A stretch of DNA of 23,432 nucleotides from CAIZGX01 sp964430305 (GTDB taxonomy: Bacteria; Bacteroidota; Bacteroidia; Flavobacteriales_D; Sanyastnellaceae), in the NCBI GenBank assembly GCA_964430305.1, contig CAYSEX010000038.1:1-23432 (forward strand), in the 5' to 3' direction. Positions 7,655-16,093 of the stretch are shown one piece after another. Under the pieces are notes generated by a model, which was given only the letters and a program-made list of their open reading frames with translations, made no database searches and was not told the origin of the DNA. Each line of letters opens with the position of its first letter. Within the stretch, counting starts at the first letter, position 1. The position numbers and the translations under genes are program-made.

Positions 7655-8206
7655 TTATTTAACCATTTCAATGCGAACAATGGTTGGTGTTTGAATTAAA
7701 TGAGACTGTAACTCTGGGTTACACATCTCATATTGAGTGGCGAACAGGTTATTGTATGTTACAAGAAATTTTCTTCCTACATATACTTTTTCGTCTCTGT
7801 CAGCATCACTTTCCAAATCTGGAATTGCTTCGAGATTATTTATGCCCGTTCCAAAATCAATATCATCAAACACCAAATGGAAACAATCGCCCCACATGAT
7901 TTCATTTAGCATCATGGTTTTTGTAATCTGCCCCTCCCTTTTGTATGAGGTGAATTGACCAAAAACATAGCCCGATTGGTTGTTACCAAACTGAATCTTA
8001 TACCAATAGTCTGTAATACCATTCACGGTTGCTTCAGAAGATTTTTCTAAAACACGTACTTGTTCAAACCGTTTTAGTTTTCCAACTACTGAGCCACTCA
8101 CGTTTGGTGCATTACGCACGTTAACCACATCGCCCTGAATGGTCATTTGAGCATGAAGCATGAATCCAAAACCGAGCGTAATAAAAAGTAAAAAAACATT
8201 TTTCAT
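7655..8206 (-). CDS. Secreted bacterial SH3-domain protein
   Basis: 183 aa from the ATG at 8206, chosen because it yields a clean signal peptide (MKNVFLLFITLGFGFMLHAQ). An ATG at 8215 is also possible. Longer readings would run into hutH, which ends at 8229, and lack support. Residues about 21-87 form an SH3b-like domain: VVNVRNAPNVSGSVVGKLKRFEQVRVLE, then YWYKIQFGNNQSGYVFGQF. Such domains bind peptidoglycan or other wall ligands in the periplasm. The remaining 95 residues (MMLNEIMWGDCFHLVFDDIDFG onward) match no family I know. It lies 22 bp after hutH and is the last gene before the strong terminator. Confidence 0.8.
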   Translation of the reverse strand: MKNVFLLFITLGFGFMLHAQMTIQGDVVNVRNAPNVSGSVVGKLKRFEQVRVLEKSSEATVNGITDYWYKIQFGNNQSGYVFGQFTSYKREGQITKTMMLNEIMWGDCFHLVFDDIDFGTGINNLEAIPDLESDADRDEKVYVGRKFLVTYNNLFATQYEMCNPELQSHLIQTPTIVRIEMVK

Positions 8207-8228
8207 AGTTATCATATTCGTATTAAAA

Positions 8229-9713
8229 TTATTCATCCAATAAACTTGAAACAAGGGCCATGTCTGCATGTTGAAACCGGTCATGCGTATAGTGCGGAAC
8301 AACAGCACGTATGGATCTATGCAATTCTTCAACAGATTCAGAGCTTTTCTTCGGCTTACGAAAATCAAATGCCTGAGCAGCAGTGAGCCATTCAATTGCC
8401 AACACACGTTGTACATTTTTCACCACGCGCATGCATTTCGTTGCAGCATTTGCGCCCATGCTTACATGATCTTCTTGACCGTTACTGCTATCAATGGTAT
8501 CAACACTTGCAGGGGTGCATAGTTGTTTATTCTGACTTACAATAGATGCAGCAGTGTATTGCGGAATCATAAAACCGCTATTCAGTCCGGCATCTTTCAC
8601 CAAAAACGGAGGAAGATCGCGTTGACCGCTAATTAACTTGTATGTTCTTCTCTCAGACAAGCTAGCTATTTCGGCTAGAGCAATTGCCAAGAAGTCAAGA
8701 CTCAATGCCAACGGTTGCCCGTGAAAATTACCTCCTGAAATAATTTGGTTTTCTTCTGGAAATATAATTGGATTATCTGTCACAGCGTTTACTTCTCGCG
8801 TTACAACCGTCTTCACATGCTCAATGGCATCTAATGATGCGCCTAATACTTGTGGCGTGCAGCGAAATGAATAGGGATCTTGCACATGCTTCTTTTTCTG
8901 CGTTTGCATTTCACTTCCTTCCAAAAGCTTGCGCAGCGCTTGTGCTACTACCCGTTGTCCTGATTGATTTCGCACTTGATGCGTTAAATCTAAAAAGGGT
9001 TCCGGTCTTGCATCAAAAGCTTCAATGGAGAGGGCGGCAATGGCTAAAGCCGAACCGAATAAACGATCGGTTTTGATAAGTGCACATACAGCATGAGCCA
9101 ACATGAATTGTGTTCCATTGATTAAAGCCAATCCCTCTTTAGATTGCAATTCAATTGCACTCAATCCTTCAGCCTGCAGGGCTTCTTTCGCTGTACATTT
9201 TTTTCCTTTGTATTGAACTTCCCCTTCTCCAATAAGTGGCAAACACATATGTGAAAGCGGAGATAAGTCACCACTGGCACCCAATGAACCTTGTTCATAC
9301 ACAACAGGAAGAATGTCTCTGTTGTATAATTCCAAAAGCAATTCAACGGTTTGCAATTGCACACCGCTGTGTCCGTATGACAGACTTTTTGCCTTCAACA
9401 CCAACATCAAACGCACCATTTCTTTTGACACTTGATCACCCATTCCACAGGCATGAGAGCGCAGCAAATTATTTTGCAATAAGGTTAGGTCTTCTCTTGA
9501 AATTTCAGTGTTGCAGAGGGAACCAAATCCAGTGTTGATACCGTATACAGGATTCTCACTTGATTCTAAATAAGAGTCAAGAAAACGCCTGCAAGCCATA
9601 ATTTTATCTTTGGCTACATCTGAGAGTTTAACCCGAATTTCGCCCTGTTGAACTGCTTTGAATTGATGCAGTTCTAGGTCCTCATTTGGACAAATGATAA
9701 GACTTTCTTGCAT
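8229..9713 (-). CDS. hutH: Histidine ammonia-lyase
   Basis: 494 aa, the expected length. It converts L-histidine to urocanate and ammonia in the cytosol. The catalytic MIO cofactor forms from Ala-Ser-Gly at residues 146-148 in GSLGASGDLSPLSH. The active-site tyrosine lies in YGINTGFG (57-64). Other conserved stretches are EGLALINGTQ, VTDNPIIF and SGGNFHGQPLALSLD. YTAASIVSQNKQL and SNGQEDHVSMGANAA favour histidine rather than aromatic-acid lyases, although tyrosine ammonia-lyase relatives share most motifs. No other hut gene (hutU, hutI, hutG) is nearby. The gene lies 3 bp after the TonB-domain gene, inside a run of core genes. Confidence 0.9.
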   Translation of the reverse strand: MQESLIICPNEDLELHQFKAVQQGEIRVKLSDVAKDKIMACRRFLDSYLESSENPVYGINTGFGSLCNTEISREDLTLLQNNLLRSHACGMGDQVSKEMVRLMLVLKAKSLSYGHSGVQLQTVELLLELYNRDILPVVYEQGSLGASGDLSPLSHMCLPLIGEGEVQYKGKKCTAKEALQAEGLSAIELQSKEGLALINGTQFMLAHAVCALIKTDRLFGSALAIAALSIEAFDARPEPFLDLTHQVRNQSGQRVVAQALRKLLEGSEMQTQKKKHVQDPYSFRCTPQVLGASLDAIEHVKTVVTREVNAVTDNPIIFPEENQIISGGNFHGQPLALSLDFLAIALAEIASLSERRTYKLISGQRDLPPFLVKDAGLNSGFMIPQYTAASIVSQNKQLCTPASVDTIDSSNGQEDHVSMGANAATKCMRVVKNVQRVLAIEWLTAAQAFDFRKPKKSSESVEELHRSIRAVVPHYTHDRFQHADMALVSSLLDE

Positions 9714-9716
9714 GTT

Positions 9717-10160
9717 TTAATTTAATTTAAATACAATGGGCAAAGTCATGTAAGCGCGAACAGTTCTCCCATTCTGCATGGCAGGAGTGAAATCTTTTAA
9801 AAGTCTAATGGCACGAATTGCCTCTTGAGCCATGGCCTTTCCACAATCTCCTTCGGGTTGTCTGAGTACTTTAGGGTTCGATATTTTACCATTCTTCTCT
9901 ACTATAAATTGAATAAACACTTTTCCTTCAACTCCGGCATCGATACAAAACTGTGGGTATTGCAAATTTTTAATAATGTCTTTGAAAATCGCCTCGTTGC
10001 CGCCTGGATATTCGGGAGAGATTTCATAAACCACCAGGGGTTCTTCTTCAAGCGGAACAGGGGGAGGAGGAGGATCTGGTAAAATTGGATCGGGTTGGCC
10101 AAACGTTACAAGCGAACCCAGTATGAACAAGCCAAGGAAGCATATTTTTTTTATACCCAT
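9717..10160 (-). CDS. TonB C-terminal domain protein
   Basis: 147 aa. An N-terminal signal or anchor segment (residues 3-21, ICFLGLFILGSLVTFG) is followed by a short proline-rich linker (PDPILPDPPPPPVPLEEEP) and a TonB C-terminal domain (about 50-147: YPGGNEAIFKDIIKNLQYP, then GKVFIQFIVEKNGKI, then FTPAMQNGRTVRAYMTLPIVFKL). The linker is too short to span the periplasm as classical TonB does. It is therefore better seen as one of the many small TonB-domain proteins of Bacteroidota than as the main energy transducer. The start overlaps the manC end by 10 bp. AAAGGAG lies just upstream of the ATG, inside the last manC codons, an unusually good Shine-Dalgarno site for this phylum that supports the start. 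Confidence 0.85.
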   Translation of the reverse strand: MGIKKICFLGLFILGSLVTFGQPDPILPDPPPPPVPLEEEPLVVYEISPEYPGGNEAIFKDIIKNLQYPQFCIDAGVEGKVFIQFIVEKNGKISNPKVLRQPEGDCGKAMAQEAIRAIRLLKDFTPAMQNGRTVRAYMTLPIVFKLN

Positions 10161-11242
10161 GATTCTCCTTTTTTCATTTTAATATCATTTACGAATTGCT
10201 TGATTTTTTGCTCGTCCTCTTTCTTACACACAAGAAGCGAATGACCTGCGTCAACCACAATGTATCCGTTTAAACCGTGAAGCACCACCAACTTTTCTCC
10301 TTCCACATGCACTACAGAGTCTGAGCAATTGTAAAGCATAACATGTTTTCCAACGGTACCGTTGTTATGTTCATCTTTTTGAAGATGGGTATGCAAGCTT
10401 CCCCAAGTTCCTAAATCACTCCAACCAAAATCACTGAGAACCACATTCACATTTTTAGCTTTCTCCATTACACCGTAGTCAATGCTTATGTTTTCGCAGG
10501 TGCTATACATGTTGGCAATGAATGTCTTTTCATTAGCTGTACCATACTTTCCTTTGCCCTCTTCAAATTGTGCATACATTTCAGGTAAATGCTTTTGAAA
10601 TGCTTGTAAAATGGCGGGGAGGGTCCAAATGAAAATTCCTGAATTCCAGTAAAAATCACCACTTTCAATAAAATCTTTTGCAAGTTCTAAGTTCGGTTTT
10701 TCGGTGAAGGTTTTTACCTTTTTCACTTGACTTTCGGGAGTCTCTTTTACATCGGCCCATTGAATGTAGCCATAACCGGTATCGGGGCGGGTGGGTTTAA
10801 TGCCCAGTGTAACCAGATTTCCAGATTCGTTGGCCTGTTTGAACGCCAATTCAATGTCAGCAACAAACGCATTTTCTTTAAGAATAAGGTGATCGCTTGG
10901 TGCCACTACAATGTTTGCATCTTGCGTGCGTTCGGCAATCCAGAATGAAGCGTAAGCCACACACGGCGCTGTATTTCGCATAAAGGGTTCGCACAAGACT
11001 TGTTCTTCTTTTAATTCAGGAAGTTGTTCCAATACCAACGCTTTGTACCTTTCATTGGTAACCACCAACATATTTTCTTTCGGCACCAGGGGAAGAAACC
11101 GATCAAAAGTCATTTGAATCAAAGTTCTACCTGTTCCAAGAATATCATGAAACTGTTTTGGGAATGCCGTTCTGCTCATAGGCCAGAAGCGCGAACCCAC
11201 GCCGCCTGCCATGATAACGCAGTAATTTTTTGAGTTTGACAT
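10151..11242 (-). CDS. manC: Mannose-1-phosphate guanylyltransferase
   Basis: 363 aa. It makes GDP-mannose from mannose-1-phosphate and GTP, the precursor of mannose, fucose and related residues in surface glycans. The nucleotidyltransferase signature MAGGVGSRFWPMSRTAFPKQF (11-31) is complete. Other family stretches are EPFMRNTAPCVAYAS, VAPSDHLI, PDTGYGYIQW, FTEKPN, FYWNSGIFIW, SIDYGVMEKA and FGWSDLGTWGSL. The protein ends without the C-terminal phosphomannose isomerase cupin of bifunctional enzymes, so it is the short monofunctional type. The start lies 16 bp after fumC and the end overlaps the TonB-domain gene. It probably supplies the polysaccharide genes elsewhere in this window. Confidence 0.94.
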   Translation of the reverse strand: MSNSKNYCVIMAGGVGSRFWPMSRTAFPKQFHDILGTGRTLIQMTFDRFLPLVPKENMLVVTNERYKALVLEQLPELKEEQVLCEPFMRNTAPCVAYASFWIAERTQDANIVVAPSDHLILKENAFVADIELAFKQANESGNLVTLGIKPTRPDTGYGYIQWADVKETPESQVKKVKTFTEKPNLELAKDFIESGDFYWNSGIFIWTLPAILQAFQKHLPEMYAQFEEGKGKYGTANEKTFIANMYSTCENISIDYGVMEKAKNVNVVLSDFGWSDLGTWGSLHTHLQKDEHNNGTVGKHVMLYNCSDSVVHVEGEKLVVLHGLNGYIVVDAGHSLLVCKKEDEQKIKQFVNDIKMKKGESWV

Positions 11243-11258
11243 AGTCTAAAGTTACCTA

Positions 11259-12662
11259 TTATTCAGGAAGTTTCCCTACCATTTTAGCAGGAACAACAAT
11301 TTCATCATATTCTTCAGCAGTTACATGCCCCAAGCGAATGGCCTCTTCACGCAATGTAGTTCCATTTTTGTGAGCCGTCTTGGCTATTTCCGCTGCTTTA
11401 TAGTATCCAATTTTCGTATTCAATGAAGTGACCAACATAAGTGAATTATTCACCAACTCATCTATGCGCTTGTAGTTGGGTTCAATTCCAACTGCACAAT
11501 GGTCGTTGAATGACACGCATGCATCGCCCAATAAAATGGCCGATTGCAAGAAATTATATGCCATCATGGGTTTGAAAACATTGAGTTCGTAATGACCTTG
11601 CGTTCCACCTACGGTAATGGCAACATCATTTCCCATCACTTGGGCACACACCATGGTTAGAGCTTCGCATTGTGTAGGATTCACTTTACCCGGCATAATG
11701 GAAGATCCGGGCTCATTTTCCGGAATAAAGATTTCACCAATTCCGCTTCTTGGACCGCTGGCCATCATGCGAATGTCATTGGCAATTTTATTCAATGAAA
11801 CTGCTAATTGCTTTAACGCGCCATGTGTTTCTACAATACCGTCATGAGCTGCCAATGCTTCAAATTTATTTGGAGCTGAGGTAAAAGGCAAACCACTGAA
11901 TTCAGCAATTTTCTTTGCCACCAATTCCGAATAACCGTTCGGTGTATTGATACCTGTACCAACGGCAGTTCCACCTAACGCTAATTCACCAAGGTGAGAC
12001 AAGGTATTGTTCAATGCTCGCAGTCCGTGATCCAATTGCGCAACATATCCGCTCAATTCTTGCCCCAAGGTTACCGGTGTAGCATCCATTAGATGCGTTC
12101 TTCCAATTTTCACCACCTGCATGAATTCCTTCGACTTTTGGTGAAGGGTATTTCTCAATTTCGTTACACCCGGAATAGTTGTTTTTACAACAGCTTCAAA
12201 TGCGGCCATGTGCATTGCGGTTGGATAGGTGTCATTTGACGATTGTGATTTGTTGACATCGTCATTCGGATTCAATAGCATTTCACCTTCTCCCAACTGG
12301 CCACCTGCTAACACATGAGCGCGGTTGGCAACAACTTCATTCACATTCATGTTGCTTTGAGTACCTGAACCGGTCTGCCAAATAACCAAAGGAAACTGAT
12401 CAAACAATTCGCCTCGTACAATTTCATCACAAACACGTGAAATGGCATCGCGCTTTTCAATTGGAAGCACACCCAATTCGTGATTGGCATGAGCCGCTGC
12501 TTTTTTGAGGGTTCCAAACGCCTGAATGATTTCTCTTGGCATACTGGCCTCGGGACCAATTTTAAAATTGTTTCTAGAACGTTCTGTCTGTGCACCCCAA
12601 TAAACATGAGCAGGTACTTTTACTTCGCCCATGGTATCTTTTTCAATTCTGAAATTTTCCAT
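11259..12662 (-). CDS. fumC: Fumarate hydratase, class II
   Basis: 467 aa, the normal length of the iron-free tetrameric fumarase of the citric acid cycle (fumarate + water to malate, cytosol). Conserved regions are WQTGSGTQSNMNVNEVVANRA, NDDVNKSQSSNDTYPTAMH, KIGRTHLMDATPVTLGQE, GGTAVGTGIN and the superfamily signature GSSIMPGKVNPTQCEA. TPVTLGQE and NVNEV point to fumarase rather than aspartase, although these paralogues are close. It lies 19 bp after prfB and 16 bp before manC, so it is probably cotranscribed with both. Confidence 0.94.
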   Translation of the reverse strand: MENFRIEKDTMGEVKVPAHVYWGAQTERSRNNFKIGPEASMPREIIQAFGTLKKAAAHANHELGVLPIEKRDAISRVCDEIVRGELFDQFPLVIWQTGSGTQSNMNVNEVVANRAHVLAGGQLGEGEMLLNPNDDVNKSQSSNDTYPTAMHMAAFEAVVKTTIPGVTKLRNTLHQKSKEFMQVVKIGRTHLMDATPVTLGQELSGYVAQLDHGLRALNNTLSHLGELALGGTAVGTGINTPNGYSELVAKKIAEFSGLPFTSAPNKFEALAAHDGIVETHGALKQLAVSLNKIANDIRMMASGPRSGIGEIFIPENEPGSSIMPGKVNPTQCEALTMVCAQVMGNDVAITVGGTQGHYELNVFKPMMAYNFLQSAILLGDACVSFNDHCAVGIEPNYKRIDELVNNSLMLVTSLNTKIGYYKAAEIAKTAHKNGTTLREEAIRLGHVTAEEYDEIVVPAKMVGKLPE

Positions 12663-12681
12663 TTCGTTTGTTTTATTGTTG

Positions 12682-13798
12682 TTATAAATCGTCTTGTGCG
12701 TGTTCTACTCCCTTTCCTTTACCCATGAGATACGCTTTGAGGAAGTTGGTAATTTCACCATTTAATACTTTATCTACGTCGCTAGTTTCTTCACCAGTTC
12801 TTACATCTTTCACCAATTTATATGGTTGCATCACGTAGTTCCGAATTTGAGATCCCCATTCAATCTTCTTCTTCCCTGCTTCAATCTCGTCACGAGCTGC
12901 ATTTCTTTTGGCCAATTCCATTTCATACAATTGCGACTTCAAGAGCTGCATGGCCTTTTCTTTGTTCTGAAGCTGAGAACGCGTTTCCGTGTTATCAATG
13001 ATAATTCCAGAAGGCTTGTGACGCAGTCGCACTCCGGTTTCAACCTTGTTTACGTTCTGTCCGCCTGCTCCTCCCGAACGGAATGTATCCCAAGTAATAT
13101 CGGCCGGATTAATGTGAATATCAATGGAATCATCGGCCAAGGGATAGACATATACGCTTACGAATGAGGTATGTCTTTTGGCGTTGGAATCGAACGGAGA
13201 AATTCTCACCAAGCGGTGCACTCCATTCTCACCTTTCAACATACCAAAAGCGAATTCACCTTCAAATTCAAGTGTGCATTGTTTTACTCCGGCCACATCG
13301 CCTTCTTGCAAATCAAGTTCTTTGACTTTGTATCCGTTCTTTTCCCCCCACATGATATACATGCGCATGAGCATGCTTGCCCAATCGCAACTTTCTGTCC
13401 CACCGGCTCCAGCTGTAATTTGCAATACCGCGTTGAGGTTATCTTCTTCGGCAGAAAGCATGTTCTTGAATTCCAACTCTTCTACTGCAGCAGATGCTAG
13501 CTCAAATTGTTGGGCCAATTCAGATTCATCTATTTCACCTTCTTTGAAAAAGTCATAGAGCACTTGAACATCATCTACAGCCATTTCACATTGGCCGAAG
13601 GCTTCGGTCCAAATTTTCCTACCCCGTATTTGTTTCATGACCAACTCGGCCTTTTTGGGATCATTCCAAAAGTTAGGATCTTGCGTTTGCTTTTCGTCCT
13701 CTATGATTTGAAGTTTTTTTACTTCGATGTCAAAGGTACCTCCCGAGCGCTGTCGTGCGCTCCTTCAGGTCCTGGATTGCGTCTTGTGTAATCGCCAT
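12682..13798 (-). CDS. prfB: Peptide chain release factor 2, with programmed +1 frameshift
   Basis: Release factor 2 ends translation at UGA and UAA. The gene is read in two parts. A 22-codon leader starts at the ATG at 13798 (MAITQDAIQDLKERTTALGRYL) and meets an in-frame UGA at 13732-13730. The rest continues in the +1 frame from GAC (13731) to 12682, giving about 371 aa, the normal RF2 length. The main part has DPNFWNDPKKA, the peptidyl-tRNA hydrolysis motif GGAGGQNVNK (GGQ) and the surrounding RF domains. The UGA-recognition tripeptide of RF2 is normally SPF, and SPF occurs in RISPFDSNAKRHTSF. The gene starts 43 bp after recX and is followed 19 bp later by fumC. A caller that ignores frameshifting would start it at an internal codon near 13644 and lose about 50 residues. 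Confidence 0.95.
13730..13744 (-). promoter_or_regulatory. prfB: Programmed +1 frameshift site of prfB
   Basis: Minus strand reads GGGAGG TAC CTT TGA followed by C. This is the classic RF2 autoregulatory site: a Shine-Dalgarno-like GGGAGG, one codon, the slippery CUU, the UGA stop and a C in the next position. When RF2 is scarce the ribosome pauses at UGA and slips to UUU/GAC, making full-length RF2. Confidence 0.93.
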
Positions 13799-13819
13799 CT
13801 TGTCTGAAAATTTAGGATG

Positions 13820-13827
13820 CAAAAGTA
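13820..13827 (-). promoter_or_regulatory. Candidate -7 box for prfB
   Basis: Minus-strand TACTTTTG is a perfect TAnnTTTG box, 21 nt before the prfB ATG and inside the 43-bp recX-prfB gap. No convincing -33 TTTG is seen at 19-20 nt upstream, so an independent prfB promoter is only plausible. Confidence 0.4.
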
Positions 13828-13841
13828 CAACAGTTCTGACA

Positions 13842-14300
13842 TTATTCCTCTTTTACCAATCGGAAAACCAGGTCTGTTGAAAAGCCCTTTCTAACTAGCG
13901 CATTTGCCACATATTTCCATTGTGCCACACCTTTGGATTGATACTTCCTTTGGAGTGCCGGAATAAGACCTTTAATCAATGATTCATCCGCGTCGTTTGG
14001 GAGTTCTGATAGGGCGTCTTGAATGTTTCTATCTGAGATGAATAGGCCTCTCAAGTGGGTTTTAATTTTCAATTTACTCCATTTACGAAATTGGAAATGG
14101 TCATTGGCGAAAGCAGAAGCAAAGCGTGCTTCATTCATAAAATTCTCTGAAATAAGGGCTGCAATAATTTCATTTTGCATAGCGAAGGGAACAGCAAGGC
14201 GTTGCATCTTGGTTTTAACCTGCTTTTCACAGCGTTCAGCCTTGTTGCAATAGGTCTTCATTTTCGCCAATACGACTGAATATTCCAACTGTGTTTCCAT
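13842..14300 (-). CDS. recX: RecX-family regulatory protein
   Basis: 152 aa. RecX binds RecA filaments and limits recombination and SOS activity in the cytosol. The family's three-helix repeats are visible: a first with CEKQVKTKMQRLAVP, a second with IIAALISENFMNEARFASAFANDHF, followed by KWSKLKIKTHLRGLFISDRNIQDAL, and a last with KYQSKGVAQWKYVANALVRKGFSTDLVFRLV. LISENFMNEARFASAF matches the conserved 'L...G.lnD.rfA..f' core. recA is not in the window. It is the first gene of the long minus-strand run and diverges from the DUF349 gene across an 81-bp gap. Confidence 0.88.
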   Translation of the reverse strand: METQLEYSVVLAKMKTYCNKAERCEKQVKTKMQRLAVPFAMQNEIIAALISENFMNEARFASAFANDHFQFRKWSKLKIKTHLRGLFISDRNIQDALSELPNDADESLIKGLIPALQRKYQSKGVAQWKYVANALVRKGFSTDLVFRLVKEE

Positions 14301-14308
14301 CTTATTTC

Positions 14309-14316
14309 CAAAAGTA
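14309..14316 (-). promoter_or_regulatory. Candidate -7 box for recX
   Basis: Minus-strand TACTTTTG, a perfect TAnnTTTG match, ends only 8 nt before the recX ATG. A transcript from here would be nearly leaderless. The 11-mer TTGTACTTTTG is identical to the one before prfB. The -33 region is weak. Confidence 0.35.
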
Positions 14317-14381
14317 CAAGAAGAGAAAGATTTTCAGAATTTTCGTGTTAAATTCGCGCAACTCTTGACGAAAAACCAAAG

Positions 14382-16070
14382 ATGAAAGCGGAATTAATAG
14401 AGAAGTTTACAAGTGTGCTTCAAGCGGAGGACATAATGAGCGTGCGTGACCAGGTGAGAACTATTCGTGGCGAATGGAAATCTGAAACGACCAAGGAGAA
14501 GCATATTCAATTGGAAGAATTTCGCGCAGCTAATGCTGAAAATCCAGATGCTGAATTCACCTACACGCCACACGAGCTTGAGGGTAAATTTCAGGAGTTG
14601 CTGAAGGAGTATGAAGATAAAATTCAGGAGGCAGGAAAAAAACTTGCTGCCGAGCGAGCGCGCAATTTCGAAATTAAAACTGACTTGTGCGACCGCATGG
14701 AGCGTCTTTCAAAAAGTGAGGAGAACATTGGAAAAGCGTTTTCTGTTCAGAAGGAAATTAAAGAATATTGGGATGCTACAGGAGATGTTCCTGGCGATAA
14801 GTATCCGGCCCTCATTGAACGCTGGAATAAAGCAAACCAAGATTTCTTCTATCACATTAATATTTACAAAGAATTACAAGCGAACGATTTAAAAGTTAAT
14901 CAGAAAAGAAAGGAAGAATTGATTTCGCAGGTTGCTGAACTCACTGCTATTGAATCCATCAACGAGTTGGAAGTTTTGGTGAGAAAACTGCAACGTGAGT
15001 GGTTGGAAATTGGACCTGTGCCGAAAGAAATTTTCAAAGAATTGGGTGACACCTTCTTCAATGCGTTACGTGTTGAACAGGAGCGTATTCAAGCCCATTA
15101 TGATGTGCTGAATAAAAATAGCGAGGAAAACCTTGCGAAAAAACAAACCCTCATTGAGAAAATGAAAGAGGTGCTTGCCATTGAATTGGGTCAGCATGCA
15201 TCTTGGAATAAATGGACCGATGAGGTGATGAAACTGCAAGAGGAGTGGCGCACAACCGGTTGGGTTAAGAAAAAAGAAAATGAAGAGTTGTGGCAAGAGT
15301 TTCGTGGACTGTGTGATTTGTTCTTTGCCAAGCGCACAGCGTTTTATGAAGCGAAGAAAAAGCTAGCTGAAGCCAACAAGATTGCCAAAGAAGCCATTGT
15401 TGCAGAAGCGAAAAAAATTCAAGAGAGTGAGGATTGGAAAAAAGCCACCGATGCCATTAAACAATTGCAAGAAAAGTGGAAAACCATTGGCAGTGCAGAT
15501 AAAGAAGAACAAAAGTTGTGGCAGAGATTCCGCAGTGCGTGTGACTTATTTTTCCAACGTAAAAAAGAACACTTTGGTGAATTAAGTGGTCAACAGGAAG
15601 AAAACTTGCTTTTGAAAGAAGCTTTATTGACTGAACTCGAAAATACTGAGTTAACGGGGAATAAGGGAACCGATTTAAACATGCTTCGTGAGTTCAATGA
15701 GAAATGGCAAGCCGTTGGTCATGTTCCGAGAGAAAAGTATGCAACCATTCAGGCAAGACACAAGGCGGCCCTGGATGCGAAGTACGGAAAGCTTAATACG
15801 GATCGAAAGGAGCAAGAAATGACACGTTTCAAAGCACGTGTAAGCAATATTAAATCTACCGGTGAAACGGGGGTTCGAAAAGAGCGCAACATTTTGCGAG
15901 ACAAAATTGACAAGCTCAATCAAGACATCAAGCAATACGAGAACAACATGGGATTCTTCACCGGTAAGGGTGCTGAATCTATGAGAAAAGAGATAGAGAA
16001 GAAAATCAAGGCTGCTCAGCGCGAGATTTCCGAGATCAAAGAAAAGATGTCTCTATTGAACGAAGAATAA
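14382..16070 (+). CDS. DUF349 repeat, coiled-coil protein
   Basis: 562 aa, highly charged, with no signal peptide or membrane helix. DUF349 helical repeats recur every 76-82 residues and are marked by the conserved Trp and following Gly: YWDATGDVP (W130), EWLEIGPVP (W207), EWRTTGWV (W289), KWKTIGSAD (W366) and KWQAVGHVP (W442). A partial unit (EWKSE) lies at W32. Most units go on to a 'lW..Fr...d.FF' stretch. Residues about 495-560 form a coiled coil. The domain's function is not established; similar large DUF349 proteins are common in Bacteroidota. It has its own strand and probably its own promoter: TAAATTCG at 14349-14356 is a one-mismatch -7 box. It converges on tig, with a shared hairpin at the end. 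Confidence 0.87.
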   Translation: MKAELIEKFTSVLQAEDIMSVRDQVRTIRGEWKSETTKEKHIQLEEFRAANAENPDAEFTYTPHELEGKFQELLKEYEDKIQEAGKKLAAERARNFEIKTDLCDRMERLSKSEENIGKAFSVQKEIKEYWDATGDVPGDKYPALIERWNKANQDFFYHINIYKELQANDLKVNQKRKEELISQVAELTAIESINELEVLVRKLQREWLEIGPVPKEIFKELGDTFFNALRVEQERIQAHYDVLNKNSEENLAKKQTLIEKMKEVLAIELGQHASWNKWTDEVMKLQEEWRTTGWVKKKENEELWQEFRGLCDLFFAKRTAFYEAKKKLAEANKIAKEAIVAEAKKIQESEDWKKATDAIKQLQEKWKTIGSADKEEQKLWQRFRSACDLFFQRKKEHFGELSGQQEENLLLKEALLTELENTELTGNKGTDLNMLREFNEKWQAVGHVPREKYATIQARHKAALDAKYGKLNTDRKEQEMTRFKARVSNIKSTGETGVRKERNILRDKIDKLNQDIKQYENNMGFFTGKGAESMRKEIEKKIKAAQREISEIKEKMSLLNEE

Positions 16071-16093
16071 GTCTCAACACTTAGTGTTGAGAC
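16071..16093. terminator. Bidirectional hairpin at the DUF349/tig 3' junction
   Basis: A perfect 10-bp stem, GTCTCAACAC (16071-16080) and GTGTTGAGAC (16084-16093), with a 3-nt loop TTA. The loop is exactly the tig stop codon (TAA on the minus strand), and one arm encodes the last tig residues SQH. It begins directly after the DUF349 stop. Flanking T-runs are poor on both sides, so it may act as an mRNA 3'-end stabiliser or weak terminator. Confidence 0.65.

Noticed and set aside
7655..8416. Long 253-codon reading of the SH3 gene starting at 8416
   Set aside because: The extra N-terminus overlaps the end of hutH on the same strand and has no signal peptide; the ATG at 8206 gives a clean signal peptide right after the hutH stop.
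8229..9713. A histidine-utilisation gene cluster
   Set aside because: Only hutH is present; its neighbours belong to other pathways.
12826..13558. Several plus-strand ORFs of 100-126 codons inside prfB
   Set aside because: They lie antisense to a strongly conserved gene and show no domain or composition of their own.
12682..13644. prfB as a truncated gene or pseudogene starting at 13644
   Set aside because: The upstream zero-frame leader and the canonical CTT-TGA-C slip site restore a full-length RF2.
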